Positions 1-17,614 of a DNA stretch of 64,000 nt are shown here, piece by piece. The position numbers were made by a program, and so were the translations under genes. How positions within the stretch are numbered: position 1 is the stretch's first letter; each line of letters begins with the position of its first letter. The stretch is taken from contig NZ_FORC01000001.1 of assembly GCF_900113905.1 (NCBI RefSeq), forward strand, positions 62,001 through 126,000, given 5' to 3'. The DNA is from Phytopseudomonas argentinensis. Lineage in GTDB: Bacteria; Pseudomonadota; Gammaproteobacteria; Pseudomonadales; Pseudomonadaceae. The notes beneath the pieces were generated by a model. That model made no database searches. It saw only the letters and a program-made list of their open reading frames with translations, and was not told the DNA's origin.

Positions 1-7368
<7,368 letters not shown>

Positions 7369-7453
7369 CAGGCGTTGCGCCGGCCGCCCCAGTGCGCCGG
7401 CGCCCGCACTGCGCTGCACACGTTTTCACGGCCTACGGACTGGAACCAGAATC

Positions 7454-10400
7454 ATGAGCAACATCGAGGACATCTACTCCCTCTCGCCCACCCAGCACGG
7501 TCTGCTGTTTCACAGCGTCTATGAACCGGATTCACGGGTGTACTACCAGCAGCTCAGCCTGGACATGACCGGGCCGCTCGACACCGGCGCCTTCCGCCGT
7601 GCCTGGCAGGCGCTCATGCAGCGCCATGCGGTGCTGCGCACGGCCTTTCTCTGGGAAGACCTGGACGATGCCTACCAGGTGGTGCAGCACGAGGTTGCCC
7701 TGCCGCTGAACGAGCTGGACTGGCGCGAGCGCGGCGAGGCCGAAGAGGCCCTGCGCCAATGTGCGCGGCAGGAGCGCGAGCAGGCGCTGGAACTCAACGA
7801 TGCACCGCTGATGCGCCTGTGCCTGGTGCGCCTGCCGGAGCAGCGCTGGCACCTGATCTGGACCTTTCACCACATCCTCATGGACGGCTGGAGCGTTGGC
7901 GTCGCCATCCAGGAATGGCTGGCCCTCTACTACCAGCAGGTGCGCGGCGACAGCGCCGGCCTGCCGCCAAGCCGCAGCTACCGCGATTACATCGCCTGGC
8001 TCGCCGAGCAGGACGTCCAGGCCACCGAGCACTTCTGGCGCGAGCAACTGCAGGATTTCAGCGAACCCACGCCACTGCCGAGCTTCGCCGCGCCGCCCGA
8101 GGCGCCACAAGAGCATCCCTACGCCGAGCGCGAAACATGCCTGGACGCCGCCGAGACCGAACGCCTGAACCAGTTCGCCCGCAGCCAGCACCTGACCGTC
8201 AACACCCTGATCCAGGGTGCCTGGGCGCTGCTGCTGGGGCAGCACGCCGGGCGTGACGAGGTGGTCTACGGCGTCACCGTCGCCGGTCGCCCGGACGGCT
8301 TGGCCGGTGTCGACAGCATGGTCGGCCTGTTCATCAACACCCTGCCGCTGCGTGTGCGCCTGGACGACGACCGCGCCCTCGGCGACTGGCTGCAGGTGCT
8401 GCAACAGCGCAACAGCGACCTGCGCCAGCACGCCTACCTGCCGCTGAGCCGCCTCAAACCCCTGAGCCAGGTGCCGGCCGAGCGCGCGCTGTTCGATTCG
8501 ATCCTGGTGTTCGAGAACTTCCCCGTCACCGATGCGCTCAACCAGGACGCCGAAGGCCTGCGCTTCAGCGCCCCGCCCGAGCAGCGCCGGGCCGATGGCA
8601 TCCGCCTGACCCAGGGCCGCAACCATTTCCCGCTGTCGCTGATCGTGGTGCCCGGTGAATGCCTTCAATACCTGTTCAGCTACGACCGCAGCCGCTTCAG
8701 CGACACCGAGATCGCCCTGCTCAGCGCCCAGTTGCGTGCGCTGCTGCTGGCCATGGCCGAGCAACCGCAGGCCAAGGTGCAGGCGCTGGACTGGCTGAGC
8801 GAAGAAGAACGCCGGCGCCTGGAAGCCCAGGGCCAGGGTGCGCACCTGGCGGTCGCCGCCAGCACCCTGCAGCAACGCTTCGTCGACGGAGTGAAGCGTC
8901 ATCCCGAGCGCCTGGCCGTGCAGGATCGTTCCCGTGCCCTGAGCCATGCCGAACTGGATGCCGAATCCAACCGCCTGGCCCACCACCTGCAAGCCCAGGG
9001 GATCGGCAGCGGCCAGTTGCTCGCCCTGGCCCTGGAGCGCAGCGTCGATTTCGTGGTGGCGCTGCTGGCCACCCTCAAGTGCGGCGCCGCCTACCTGCCG
9101 CTGGATCTTAAGCAACCGGCCGGGCGCCTGGCGGACATTCTCCAGGACAGCCGAGCCGACCTGCTGATCAGCCAGCGCGCCCTGGAATCGCGCCTGCCCC
9201 GTGGCGAAAGCCCGGCCCGGCTGTGGCTGGACGACGAGGCAAGCGCCATCGCCGCCCTGCCCGGCACGGCGGTACAGGCGGGCGACGATGCGGATGCCCC
9301 GGCCTACGTCATCTACACCTCCGGCTCCACCGGCACGCCCAAGGGGGTGGTGGTCGAGCACCGGGCCATCGTCGGCTACCTCGCCGCCGTCGCCGAGCTG
9401 CTCGACCCGCCTCCCGCGGCGCGCTATGGCCTGCTCTCGACGGTGGCGGCCGACCTCGGCCACACCCAGCTGTTCGGCGCGCTGTGCAACGGCGGTAGCC
9501 TGATCCTGGTCGACGAAGACACCAGCTTCGATCCGCTGGCCCTGGCCGATTTCTTCGGCGAGCACCCGGTGGATGTGCTGAAGATCACGCCCGGCCATCT
9601 GCAGGGCCTGCTCCAGGCCCACCCCGACCCACGCCTGCTGCCTCGCCAACGCCTGGTATTCGGTGGCGACGCGCTCAAGCCCGAACTGCTGCGCCAGGTA
9701 GGCGCCCTGGCGCCGACCTTGCGCCTGTTCAACCACTATGGCCCGAGCGAGGCCACGGTGGGGGCGCTGGCCACCCCGCTGGCGGCCGACATCGGCCTGG
9801 TCGCCCTCGGTCGTCCCCTGGCCAACCGCCGCCTGCGGGTGGTCGACGGCAATGGCCGCCAGGTGGCCATCGGCGTTCCCGGCGAGCTGTGGATCGCCGG
9901 CGACCTGGCCCGCGGCTACCTGCACCGTGACGACCTCAGCGCCGAGCGCTTCGTCGCAAGCGACGGGCAACGCTGGTACCGCACCGGCGACCGCGTGCGC
10001 TGGCTGGCTGACGGCCAACTGGCCTTCCTCGGCCGCGTCGACAATCAGGTCAAGATTCGTGGCAACCGCATCGAACTGGGTGAGGTGGAGGCACAGATCC
10101 GCCGCCTCTCGCCGCTGATCGAACAGGTGCTGGTGCGCGTGCTGGAAGTGGATGGCACGCCGCGCCTGGTGGCCTACGTGGTGGCCAGCCAGTCGCTGTC
10201 GGCCAGCAAACTGTGCGACGACCTGAGCCGCCGCGTGCCGGACTACATGGTGCCGGCCCACGTCATCACCCTCGACGCCATTCCCCTGACCGCCAACGGC
10301 AAGCCGGACCTGCGCCAGTTGCCGCTGCCCAGTGCCCCGGCTGCCGATAGCGCCAACCACGTCGCGCCGCGCAACGAGGTCGAAGCCCTGCTCGCGCGCA

Positions 10401-13400
10401 TCTGGCAGGAGGTGCTGAAGGTCGAACGGGTCGGGGTGCACGACAACTTCTTCAGCCTCGGTGGCGACTCGATCCTCAACCTGCAGATCATCGCCCGCGC
10501 CAACCAGCAGGGCTTGAAGCTGACGCCCAAGCAACTGTTCGAGAACCGCACCATCGCCGATATCGCCCAGGTGCTCGGTGCTGGCGCCGAAAGCGCCGCC
10601 GCCCGGCAACAGGGCGACGGTTTCGCCATCCCGCTGAGCGCCGGCCAGCGTGCGCGTCTGGAAAGTGCGCTACAGCCAAGCTGGCGTTGCCTGCGCATCG
10701 ACGGCGAGCTGGCAGCCAGCCACCTGGCCCAGGCCCTGACGGCGCTGCAAGGCCATCTCCAGGCATTGCGCCTGGCCCTGCAACGCAGTGCCGATGGCGA
10801 GTGGCAACAGCAGGTACTGAACACGCCCGCCGCCATCGAAGTCAGCGAGTGCAGGCACCACGACGAGTCCCTGCAAGCGCTGGCCGAGGCCGCTTTCGCC
10901 CGCCTCGACCTGGCCGCCGGGCAGGGCCTGCAGGCCAGCCTGCTGCGCGGCGCGGCAGGCGACCGGCTGCTGCTGGTCGCCCACCCGCTGTGCCTCGACG
11001 AAGCGGCCTGGCCCCTGCTGCTCGCCGACCTCAACCTGGCACTCACGCAACTGCGCTACCAACGGCCGCTGCGCCTGTCCTACAGCGGCGGCGAACTCGG
11101 CGCCTGGTGCGAACACCAACAGCAGGACGCCAGCAGCGAGCGCCTGGACGAGGTCTGGGAACACTGGCTGCAATTCGCCGGGCTGGAGCTGCCCGCCCTC
11201 GATCTGTCCGGACAGCAGGATGGACAGGCACAAGCGCGCCTGGACGCGGACACCTCGGCACGCCTCAAGCGCCTGGTCGACACCCTGCAACTGGACTGGG
11301 AGGTGCTGCTGGCCAGCGGCCTGATCGAACACCTGGGTGGCGAAAGCGGCGCACCGCTCGCCCTGACCTTGCAGGCCGGCCGCCCGGATGCCAACCGCCT
11401 GCCGCTGCAGGCGCCGATCGCCCTGGCGGACCTGGATCCGGCACGGATGCTGGGCACGCTGACCCTGCCAGTGCCCTTCTACCTGCAGGCCCCGAGCGGC
11501 GACGCCCTGGCCCGCCTGCAGGATCTGGCCGCACAGTTGCGCGACTATCCGCAGTTCGGCGCGGACTACGGCACCCTGCGCCACCTGGCGGACAACCCCT
11601 ACCTGCTCGAACCCTTGCGCGAGCTGCCGACGCCGGCGCTCGCCCTGCGCTGGCGCGGCGACTGGGACGCCCACCGCGAGGCCCAGGCGGTGCTCGCCGA
11701 GATCCAGGCCGCCAGCCGTGAACCGACCATGGCCGAAGGGCTGACCCTCGACGCCTGCTGGCACGAGAACAGGCTGCATCTGCGCGCCGAAGGGCCATTG
11801 GCCAATACCTGGCTGCCTGGCCTGGTGGCACATCTGCGGGCCCTCGCAGCGCTGGCGGACAACGCCGAACTACGCCCGGCCAGTGCGGCCTTCCCCCTGT
11901 GCCATGGGCAGGCCGCGACCCTGGCCAGCGAGCCGCTGCCCTGGGCACGCCTGGAAGATCTCTACCCGCTCTCGCCCATGCAGCAGGGCATGCTGCTGCA
12001 CACCTTGCTGCAACCGCACAGCGGCATCTACCTGATGCAGCAGCGCTACAGTTGGGACGGCGAGTTGCAGCGATCGGCCATGGAGCGCGCCTGGAAGCTG
12101 TTCCTCGAGCGCCACCCGATGCTGCGCACCGCGTTCTGGTGGCAGGAAGATCATGAGCCGCTGCAGTGCGTCTATCGCGATACCGAGCTGGCCTTCGAGT
12201 GGTATGACTGGCGTCACCTCGATGCCGAGCGTCAGCGCGAAGCGATGGATGCCGTGCTGGCCGACGAACGCCAACGTGGCTTCGACATGAGCCGTGCGCC
12301 ACTCACCTACCTGCGTGTGTTCCAGTTGGCCGAGCAGCGCTTCAGCATGGTGCGCAGCTTCCACCACATCCTCACCGATGCCTGGTGCTTCGGCCTGCTG
12401 ATGGAAGACCTGCTGGCCATCTACCAGGCCCTGGCGCGTGGCGAAGCGGTGGCGCGTCCACGCTGGCGCCCGTTCCGTGGCTACATGAGCTGGCTCACCC
12501 GCCAGGACATGGACGGCGCGCAAGCCTTCTGGCGCAGCGAACTGGCGGGTTTCGAGGCGCCCACGCCGCTGCAGGTCGATCTGCCCGTGGCCCAGCCGGA
12601 TCGCGCGCCGGACGTGGTCGGCGACTGCAACACCACCCTCAGCGTCGCCAGCACCCAGCGCCTGCAGCAGCTCTGCCAGACGCACCAGCTCACCCCCAAT
12701 ACCTGGATCCAGGGCGCCTGGGCCTTGCTGCTGTCGCGCTACAGCGGCAACCGCGACGTGCTCTTCGGCGTCACCGTGGCCGGTCGCCCCACCGCGCTGG
12801 CCGGGGTCGAGGAGATGGTCGGTCTGTTCATCAACAGCCTGCCGCTGCGGGTCGACGTCGACCCCGAGCGCCCGGTGATCGACTGGCTGCAGGCGCTGCT
12901 GTCGCACAACGCCGAGCTGCGCGACCACGAGTTCGCGCCACTGGTGGAGATCCAGCGGGGCAGCGAGATTCCCCGTGGGCAACCGTTGTTCGACAGCCTG
13001 GTGGTGTTCGAGAACGCCCCGCTGGACGTCGCCAGCGTCCGCCTCGACGGTTTCAGCATCGATATCTACGAAGACCGCGTGCACACCAACTTCCCGATGA
13101 CGGTGGTGCTCTACCCCGGCGACCGCCTGGGTATCCGCCTGTCCTATGACCAGGGCCGCTTCGGTGAGGACAGCGTGCAGCGCATGCTGGGCCACCTGGT
13201 GCAACTGCTCGGCGAGATGCTCGAGCAACCCGAGGCGCCGCTCGGCAACCTGCAGATGCTGCCCGCGGCCGAGCGCCGGCAACTGCTGGTGGAGTGGAAC
13301 GACAGCGCCGTCGACTTCCCGCTGCAGCGCAGCTACGCGGCCCTGTTCGCCGAGCAGGTACGCGCCCATCCGCAACGCCTCGCCGCGGTGTGCGCCGGAG

Positions 13401-16400
13401 AAACGCTCAGCTACGCCGAACTGGACCGGCGCAGCAACGCCATCGCCCACGCCCTGCAACAGGCCGGTGCCGGCCCGGATACCCTGGTGGCCCTGGCCGC
13501 CGAGCGGGGCCTGGCGCTGCTGTGCATGATGATCGCCACGCTCAGGGCCGGCGCGGCCTTCCAGGCGCTGGACATCCAGCACCCGCCGCAGCGACTGGGC
13601 GAGTTGCTGGAGCTGAGCGGCGCGCCGCTGCTGCTGGTAGACGAGAAGGCCAGCGGGCTGCTCGACAGGGTACTGGCAGACGTCACCCGGCAGCCCGGCT
13701 GCCTGGTGGTGCAGGAGCTGTGGCAAGGCGATGCGGCGCCAGTGCAGTACGCCCATCGCCCCGACCAGCTCGCCTACGTGATCTTCACCTCCGGCTCCAC
13801 CGGTACGCCCAAGGGCGCCCTGGTGGAGCAGCGCGGCATGCTCAACAACATCTTCGGCAAGGTGCCGACCCTGGGCCTGTGCAGCGAGGACCGCATCGCC
13901 CAGAGCGCATCGCCGGCTTTCGATATCTCGGTCTGGCAGTTCCTTGCCGCGCCGATCGTCGGCGCCACGGTGCACATCCTGCCGGACGCCGTCGCCCAGG
14001 ACCCGGCCGCCCTGCTCGATGCCATCGAAACCCAGCGTCTGAATCTGCTCGAGGCAGTGCCGGCGCTGATTCGCGGCCTGCTTCAGGAGGCCGGCCCGCA
14101 GCACCAGCTCGACAGCCTGCGCTGGCTGCTGCCGACCGGTGAGGCGCTGCCACCGGCACTGGCGCGCGACTGGCGCAGCCGCTTCCCCGGCACCCCACTG
14201 ATGAACGCCTACGGCCCGGCCGAGTGCTCCGACGACGTGGCCTTCCATGCCATCCACGAGGCATCGGAAGGCGACTGCGCGCACATGCCGATCGGCCGAC
14301 CGACCGCCAACAACCAGCTCTATATCCTCGATGCCGAGCTGCGCCCACAACCCATCGGCGTGCCCGGCGAGCTGTGCGTCGCCGGCGTGGGGGTCGGCCG
14401 CGGCTATCTGGGCGATGCCGAGCGCACCCGTGCGGCCTTCGTCGATCACCCGTTCGAGCCGGGCGCGCGCTTCTACCGCACCGGTGATATCGGCCGCTAC
14501 CGCGCCGACGGCGTGATCGAGTACCTCGGGCGCCGTGACCAGCAGGTGAAGATCCGTGGCCACCGCATCGAACTGGGCGAGATCGAGAACCGCCTGATGC
14601 GCCATCCGCAGGTCGACAGCGCCGTGGTTCTGGCCCTGCCGGACGCCCGCGGCGACCTGCAACTGCTGGCCTGCTACGTGTTCCGCGACGCGGCGCTGGA
14701 CGCTGCCACGGCGCAGGCACTGCTGGTCGAGCACCTGCGCGGGCAACTGGCGAGCTACATGGTTCCTGGCCACTGGCGTCGCCTGGAAAGCCTGCCGCTG
14801 AATGCCAACGGCAAGGTCGACCGCCGTGCACTGGCCGCCCTCGGCCTGCCCAGCGAAGCCGTCAGCCAGGCCCAGGTGGCGCCGCGCACGGCCACCGAGC
14901 AGGCCCTGGCCGAGCTCTGGCAGGACCTGCTCGGCCTGACCTCGCTGAGCATCGACGACGACTTCTTCGCCCTCGGCGGCCATTCGCTGCTGGCCACCCA
15001 GGTGGTTGCGCGCATCCGCCGCCGGCTCGCCGTCGAGCTGCCGCTGCGCGCCCTGTTCGAGCATCGCAGCGTGGCCGAGCTGGCCAAGGTGGTGGATGCC
15101 CAGGCGCCCAATGCAGCCGCCCTCGAGGAGATCGTGGCGGTGCCGCGCACGCAAGCGTTGCCGCTGTCCTACGCGCAGCAGCGCCTGTGGTTCCTCGACA
15201 AGCTGGAAGGCCCCAGCGCGGCCTACAACCTCTCCACCGCGGTACGCCTGGAGGGCGAGCTGGATGTCGAGGCGCTGCGCGCCGCCCTGCAGCTTGTGCT
15301 GGATCGCCACGAGTCGCTGCGCACCGGCTTCATCCTCGCAGGCGACACACCGCGCCAGGTCATAGCGGATGACGTGCGCCTGGAACTGCCGGTGCAATCG
15401 CTGGCGGCGGATGACGACGCGCAGGTGCAGCAGTGCATCGACGAGGAGGCCGCCCGCCCCTTTGACCTGCAGTGCCCACCCATGCTGCGCGCACGCCTGC
15501 TGCGCCTGGGCGAGAAGCGCCATGTGTTGCAGTTCACCCTGCACCATATCGCCACCGATGCCTGGTCCATGGGCATCCTGGTCGAGGAAGCCATCGCCGC
15601 CTACAGCGCTTACCGCGCCGGGCAAACGCCGGCACTGACGGCCCTGCCCATCCAGTACGCCGACTATGCCCACTGGCAGCGCAGCCCCGCGCAGCAGCAG
15701 CGCCTGGCGCGCGACATCGACTTCTGGCGCAGCCAGTTGCAGGGTGCACCGATGCTGCTGCGCCTGCCACTGGACAAACCGCGCCCGGCCCAGGCCGACT
15801 ATCAGGGCGCGGCGTTGCGCCAGACCCTGCCCAGGGCCCAGGCCGAACGCTTGCAAGCCTATGCGCAGACACAGCACGCCACGCTGTTCATGGTGCTGCT
15901 CAACGCCTTCAACTGCTTGCTGCAACGGGTCACCGGCGATGACGACTTCCTGGTCGGCACCGACCTGGCCAACCGTGAGCAGCCCGCCCTGGAGCACCTG
16001 ATCGGCTTCTTCGTCAACGTGCTGCCGCTGCGCGCGCGCCTCGACCCGGCAGAGGATTTCAGCGCCCGCCTGCAGCATCTGCGCGACGAGACCCTGGCCG
16101 CCTTCCAGCACCAGCAGGTGCCGTTCGACAAGCTGGTCGAGACCCTCCAGCCGCCACGCCAGGCCGGGGTCAACCCGCTGGTGCAGGCGCTGTTCGTCCT
16201 GCAGAACACGCCCCGCTCGTCCGCCGAACTGCCCGGCCTGCACGTCGAGCACCTGGCCCCGCGCCAGGAAACCAGCAAGTTCGACCTGGCCCTGTTCGCC
16301 GAGGAAGACGAGCAAGGCCTGACCCTGCGCTGGGTGTACCGCACCAGCCTGTTCCAGGCAGACACCATCGAGCAATTGCAGCGCGGCTTCGACGAACTGC

Positions 16401-17614
16401 TGCAACGGGTCATCGAGGCCCCCGAACACGCCTTGCAAGGCTGGGACTGGCGCCTGCGCAGCCCGGCCGTCACGGAGAACAGCCCCATGTACGATGCATC
16501 CACCCAGGACGAGGCAAGCCGCGCCTCGCGCAAGCTGTCCAAACTGAGCAAGCTCAAGCAGACCCGCGCCAGCGCCGTCAGCCAGCGCCCCGAGGAACAG
16601 GTGCGCAGCGCCCCCCTGGCGGTCGAGCGTGCCCTGCCGCTGCTGATCGAACCACGCCTCGGCGAGCTGGACCCGGTGAGCTGGGCGCAGCAGGCCCGTG
16701 GCTGGATCGGTGAACAGCTACGGCGCCACGGCGGCCTGTTGTTCCGAGGCTTCGACCTGCCGGACGCCAGCGCCTTCGAGCAGTTCGCCCAGGCCATCGA
16801 ACCCGATCTCTACGGCACCTACGGCGACCTGCCGAAGAACAACTCGGGCAAGAACATCTACCACTCCACGCCCTACCCGGAGCAGCACATGATCCTGTTC
16901 CACAACGAGAGCTCGCACCTTGCTCAATGGCCACGCAAGCAATGGTTCTACTGCGAGAAACCCGCGCCGCAGGGCGGCTGCACCCCCATCGTCGATTGCC
17001 GCGAGGTGCTCGCCCGCCTGCCGCAACCGATCGTCGAGAAACTGCGCACCCAGGGCCTGCTCTACGTTCGCCACTTCACCGACAAGCTCGATGTGCGCTG
17101 GCAGGACTTCTTCAAGACCGAACGGCGCGAAGAAGTCGAGCAACGTTGCCGTGAGGCCGGCACCCAATGGCAATGGCTCGGTGAGGATGGCCTGCGCATC
17201 GCCCAGCGCTGCCCGGCCATCGTCCACCACCCGGACACCGGCGAAGCGTCCTTCTTCAACCAGGTGCAACTGCACCACCCGGCCTGCCTGGAGCCGGAGG
17301 TGCGCGGCAACCTGCTGGAGCTGTTCGGCCCCGAGCACCTGCCACGCAACGTCTGCTATGGCGATGGCAGCCCCATCGAGGACGAGGTGATGGCCGAGAT
17401 CGGCCGGGTCTACGAGGCCTGCGCCGTGCGCTTCGCCTGGCAGAAAGGCGATGTGGTGATGCTCGACAACATGCTGGTCGCCCATGCCCGCGACCCCTTC
17501 GAGGGCGAACGCAAGATCTGCGTCGCCATGGGCCAGATGATGCGCCGCGACGAGCTCGAGGCACTCGAGAAAGGCACCACGCGCGCCGACCTGGAACTGG
17601 AGGAGAGTCACTGA
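7454..17614 (+). CDS. NRPS with Asp and (probable) Dab modules, an E-like/interface domain and a C-terminal aspartyl beta-hydroxylase
   Basis: 3386-residue synthetase. Order: C1 (1-450, HH139-140 xxxD, DCL-type start SPTQHGLLFHSV), A1 (475-900, code DLTKVGHVGK, Asp), T1 (LGGDS1006), a degenerate condensation-superfamily domain (1060-1490), C2 (1500-1950, HH1637-1638, start SPMQQGMLLHTL), A2 (1960-2430, code DIWELTADDK, which I recall for diaminobutyrate), T2 (LGGHS2511), C3 (2560-2990, HH2697-2698, LCL type), then a TauD/SyrP-like Fe(II)/2-oxoglutarate oxygenase (3060-3386) with metal ligands H3150-x-E3152 and H3344 and an Arg near 3353. Fused C-terminal hydroxylases of this kind (IbetaH-Asp) make L-threo-beta-hydroxyAsp in siderophore synthetases. 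C1 follows the E domain of NRPS1; C3 has no own A domain and must condense onto the Asp module of NRPS3. Stop and next start overlap (TGATG). Confidence 0.93.
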   Translation: MSNIEDIYSLSPTQHGLLFHSVYEPDSRVYYQQLSLDMTGPLDTGAFRRAWQALMQRHAVLRTAFLWEDLDDAYQVVQHEVALPLNELDWRERGEAEEALRQCARQEREQALELNDAPLMRLCLVRLPEQRWHLIWTFHHILMDGWSVGVAIQEWLALYYQQVRGDSAGLPPSRSYRDYIAWLAEQDVQATEHFWREQLQDFSEPTPLPSFAAPPEAPQEHPYAERETCLDAAETERLNQFARSQHLTVNTLIQGAWALLLGQHAGRDEVVYGVTVAGRPDGLAGVDSMVGLFINTLPLRVRLDDDRALGDWLQVLQQRNSDLRQHAYLPLSRLKPLSQVPAERALFDSILVFENFPVTDALNQDAEGLRFSAPPEQRRADGIRLTQGRNHFPLSLIVVPGECLQYLFSYDRSRFSDTEIALLSAQLRALLLAMAEQPQAKVQALDWLSEEERRRLEAQGQGAHLAVAASTLQQRFVDGVKRHPERLAVQDRSRALSHAELDAESNRLAHHLQAQGIGSGQLLALALERSVDFVVALLATLKCGAAYLPLDLKQPAGRLADILQDSRADLLISQRALESRLPRGESPARLWLDDEASAIAALPGTAVQAGDDADAPAYVIYTSGSTGTPKGVVVEHRAIVGYLAAVAELLDPPPAARYGLLSTVAADLGHTQLFGALCNGGSLILVDEDTSFDPLALADFFGEHPVDVLKITPGHLQGLLQAHPDPRLLPRQRLVFGGDALKPELLRQVGALAPTLRLFNHYGPSEATVGALATPLAADIGLVALGRPLANRRLRVVDGNGRQVAIGVPGELWIAGDLARGYLHRDDLSAERFVASDGQRWYRTGDRVRWLADGQLAFLGRVDNQVKIRGNRIELGEVEAQIRRLSPLIEQVLVRVLEVDGTPRLVAYVVASQSLSASKLCDDLSRRVPDYMVPAHVITLDAIPLTANGKPDLRQLPLPSAPAADSANHVAPRNEVEALLARIWQEVLKVERVGVHDNFFSLGGDSILNLQIIARANQQGLKLTPKQLFENRTIADIAQVLGAGAESAAARQQGDGFAIPLSAGQRARLESALQPSWRCLRIDGELAASHLAQALTALQGHLQALRLALQRSADGEWQQQVLNTPAAIEVSECRHHDESLQALAEAAFARLDLAAGQGLQASLLRGAAGDRLLLVAHPLCLDEAAWPLLLADLNLALTQLRYQRPLRLSYSGGELGAWCEHQQQDASSERLDEVWEHWLQFAGLELPALDLSGQQDGQAQARLDADTSARLKRLVDTLQLDWEVLLASGLIEHLGGESGAPLALTLQAGRPDANRLPLQAPIALADLDPARMLGTLTLPVPFYLQAPSGDALARLQDLAAQLRDYPQFGADYGTLRHLADNPYLLEPLRELPTPALALRWRGDWDAHREAQAVLAEIQAASREPTMAEGLTLDACWHENRLHLRAEGPLANTWLPGLVAHLRALAALADNAELRPASAAFPLCHGQAATLASEPLPWARLEDLYPLSPMQQGMLLHTLLQPHSGIYLMQQRYSWDGELQRSAMERAWKLFLERHPMLRTAFWWQEDHEPLQCVYRDTELAFEWYDWRHLDAERQREAMDAVLADERQRGFDMSRAPLTYLRVFQLAEQRFSMVRSFHHILTDAWCFGLLMEDLLAIYQALARGEAVARPRWRPFRGYMSWLTRQDMDGAQAFWRSELAGFEAPTPLQVDLPVAQPDRAPDVVGDCNTTLSVASTQRLQQLCQTHQLTPNTWIQGAWALLLSRYSGNRDVLFGVTVAGRPTALAGVEEMVGLFINSLPLRVDVDPERPVIDWLQALLSHNAELRDHEFAPLVEIQRGSEIPRGQPLFDSLVVFENAPLDVASVRLDGFSIDIYEDRVHTNFPMTVVLYPGDRLGIRLSYDQGRFGEDSVQRMLGHLVQLLGEMLEQPEAPLGNLQMLPAAERRQLLVEWNDSAVDFPLQRSYAALFAEQVRAHPQRLAAVCAGETLSYAELDRRSNAIAHALQQAGAGPDTLVALAAERGLALLCMMIATLRAGAAFQALDIQHPPQRLGELLELSGAPLLLVDEKASGLLDRVLADVTRQPGCLVVQELWQGDAAPVQYAHRPDQLAYVIFTSGSTGTPKGALVEQRGMLNNIFGKVPTLGLCSEDRIAQSASPAFDISVWQFLAAPIVGATVHILPDAVAQDPAALLDAIETQRLNLLEAVPALIRGLLQEAGPQHQLDSLRWLLPTGEALPPALARDWRSRFPGTPLMNAYGPAECSDDVAFHAIHEASEGDCAHMPIGRPTANNQLYILDAELRPQPIGVPGELCVAGVGVGRGYLGDAERTRAAFVDHPFEPGARFYRTGDIGRYRADGVIEYLGRRDQQVKIRGHRIELGEIENRLMRHPQVDSAVVLALPDARGDLQLLACYVFRDAALDAATAQALLVEHLRGQLASYMVPGHWRRLESLPLNANGKVDRRALAALGLPSEAVSQAQVAPRTATEQALAELWQDLLGLTSLSIDDDFFALGGHSLLATQVVARIRRRLAVELPLRALFEHRSVAELAKVVDAQAPNAAALEEIVAVPRTQALPLSYAQQRLWFLDKLEGPSAAYNLSTAVRLEGELDVEALRAALQLVLDRHESLRTGFILAGDTPRQVIADDVRLELPVQSLAADDDAQVQQCIDEEAARPFDLQCPPMLRARLLRLGEKRHVLQFTLHHIATDAWSMGILVEEAIAAYSAYRAGQTPALTALPIQYADYAHWQRSPAQQQRLARDIDFWRSQLQGAPMLLRLPLDKPRPAQADYQGAALRQTLPRAQAERLQAYAQTQHATLFMVLLNAFNCLLQRVTGDDDFLVGTDLANREQPALEHLIGFFVNVLPLRARLDPAEDFSARLQHLRDETLAAFQHQQVPFDKLVETLQPPRQAGVNPLVQALFVLQNTPRSSAELPGLHVEHLAPRQETSKFDLALFAEEDEQGLTLRWVYRTSLFQADTIEQLQRGFDELLQRVIEAPEHALQGWDWRLRSPAVTENSPMYDASTQDEASRASRKLSKLSKLKQTRASAVSQRPEEQVRSAPLAVERALPLLIEPRLGELDPVSWAQQARGWIGEQLRRHGGLLFRGFDLPDASAFEQFAQAIEPDLYGTYGDLPKNNSGKNIYHSTPYPEQHMILFHNESSHLAQWPRKQWFYCEKPAPQGGCTPIVDCREVLARLPQPIVEKLRTQGLLYVRHFTDKLDVRWQDFFKTERREEVEQRCREAGTQWQWLGEDGLRIAQRCPAIVHHPDTGEASFFNQVQLHHPACLEPEVRGNLLELFGPEHLPRNVCYGDGSPIEDEVMAEIGRVYEACAVRFAWQKGDVVMLDNMLVAHARDPFEGERKICVAMGQMMRRDELEALEKGTTRADLELEESH

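Noticed and set aside
7532..10609. Open frame of 1025 codons antisense to NRPS2
   Set aside because: Composition artefact, no recognisable protein features or start context.
11870..16438. Open frame of 1522 codons antisense to NRPS2
   Set aside because: Same composition artefact; the plus strand has unambiguous NRPS motifs throughout.
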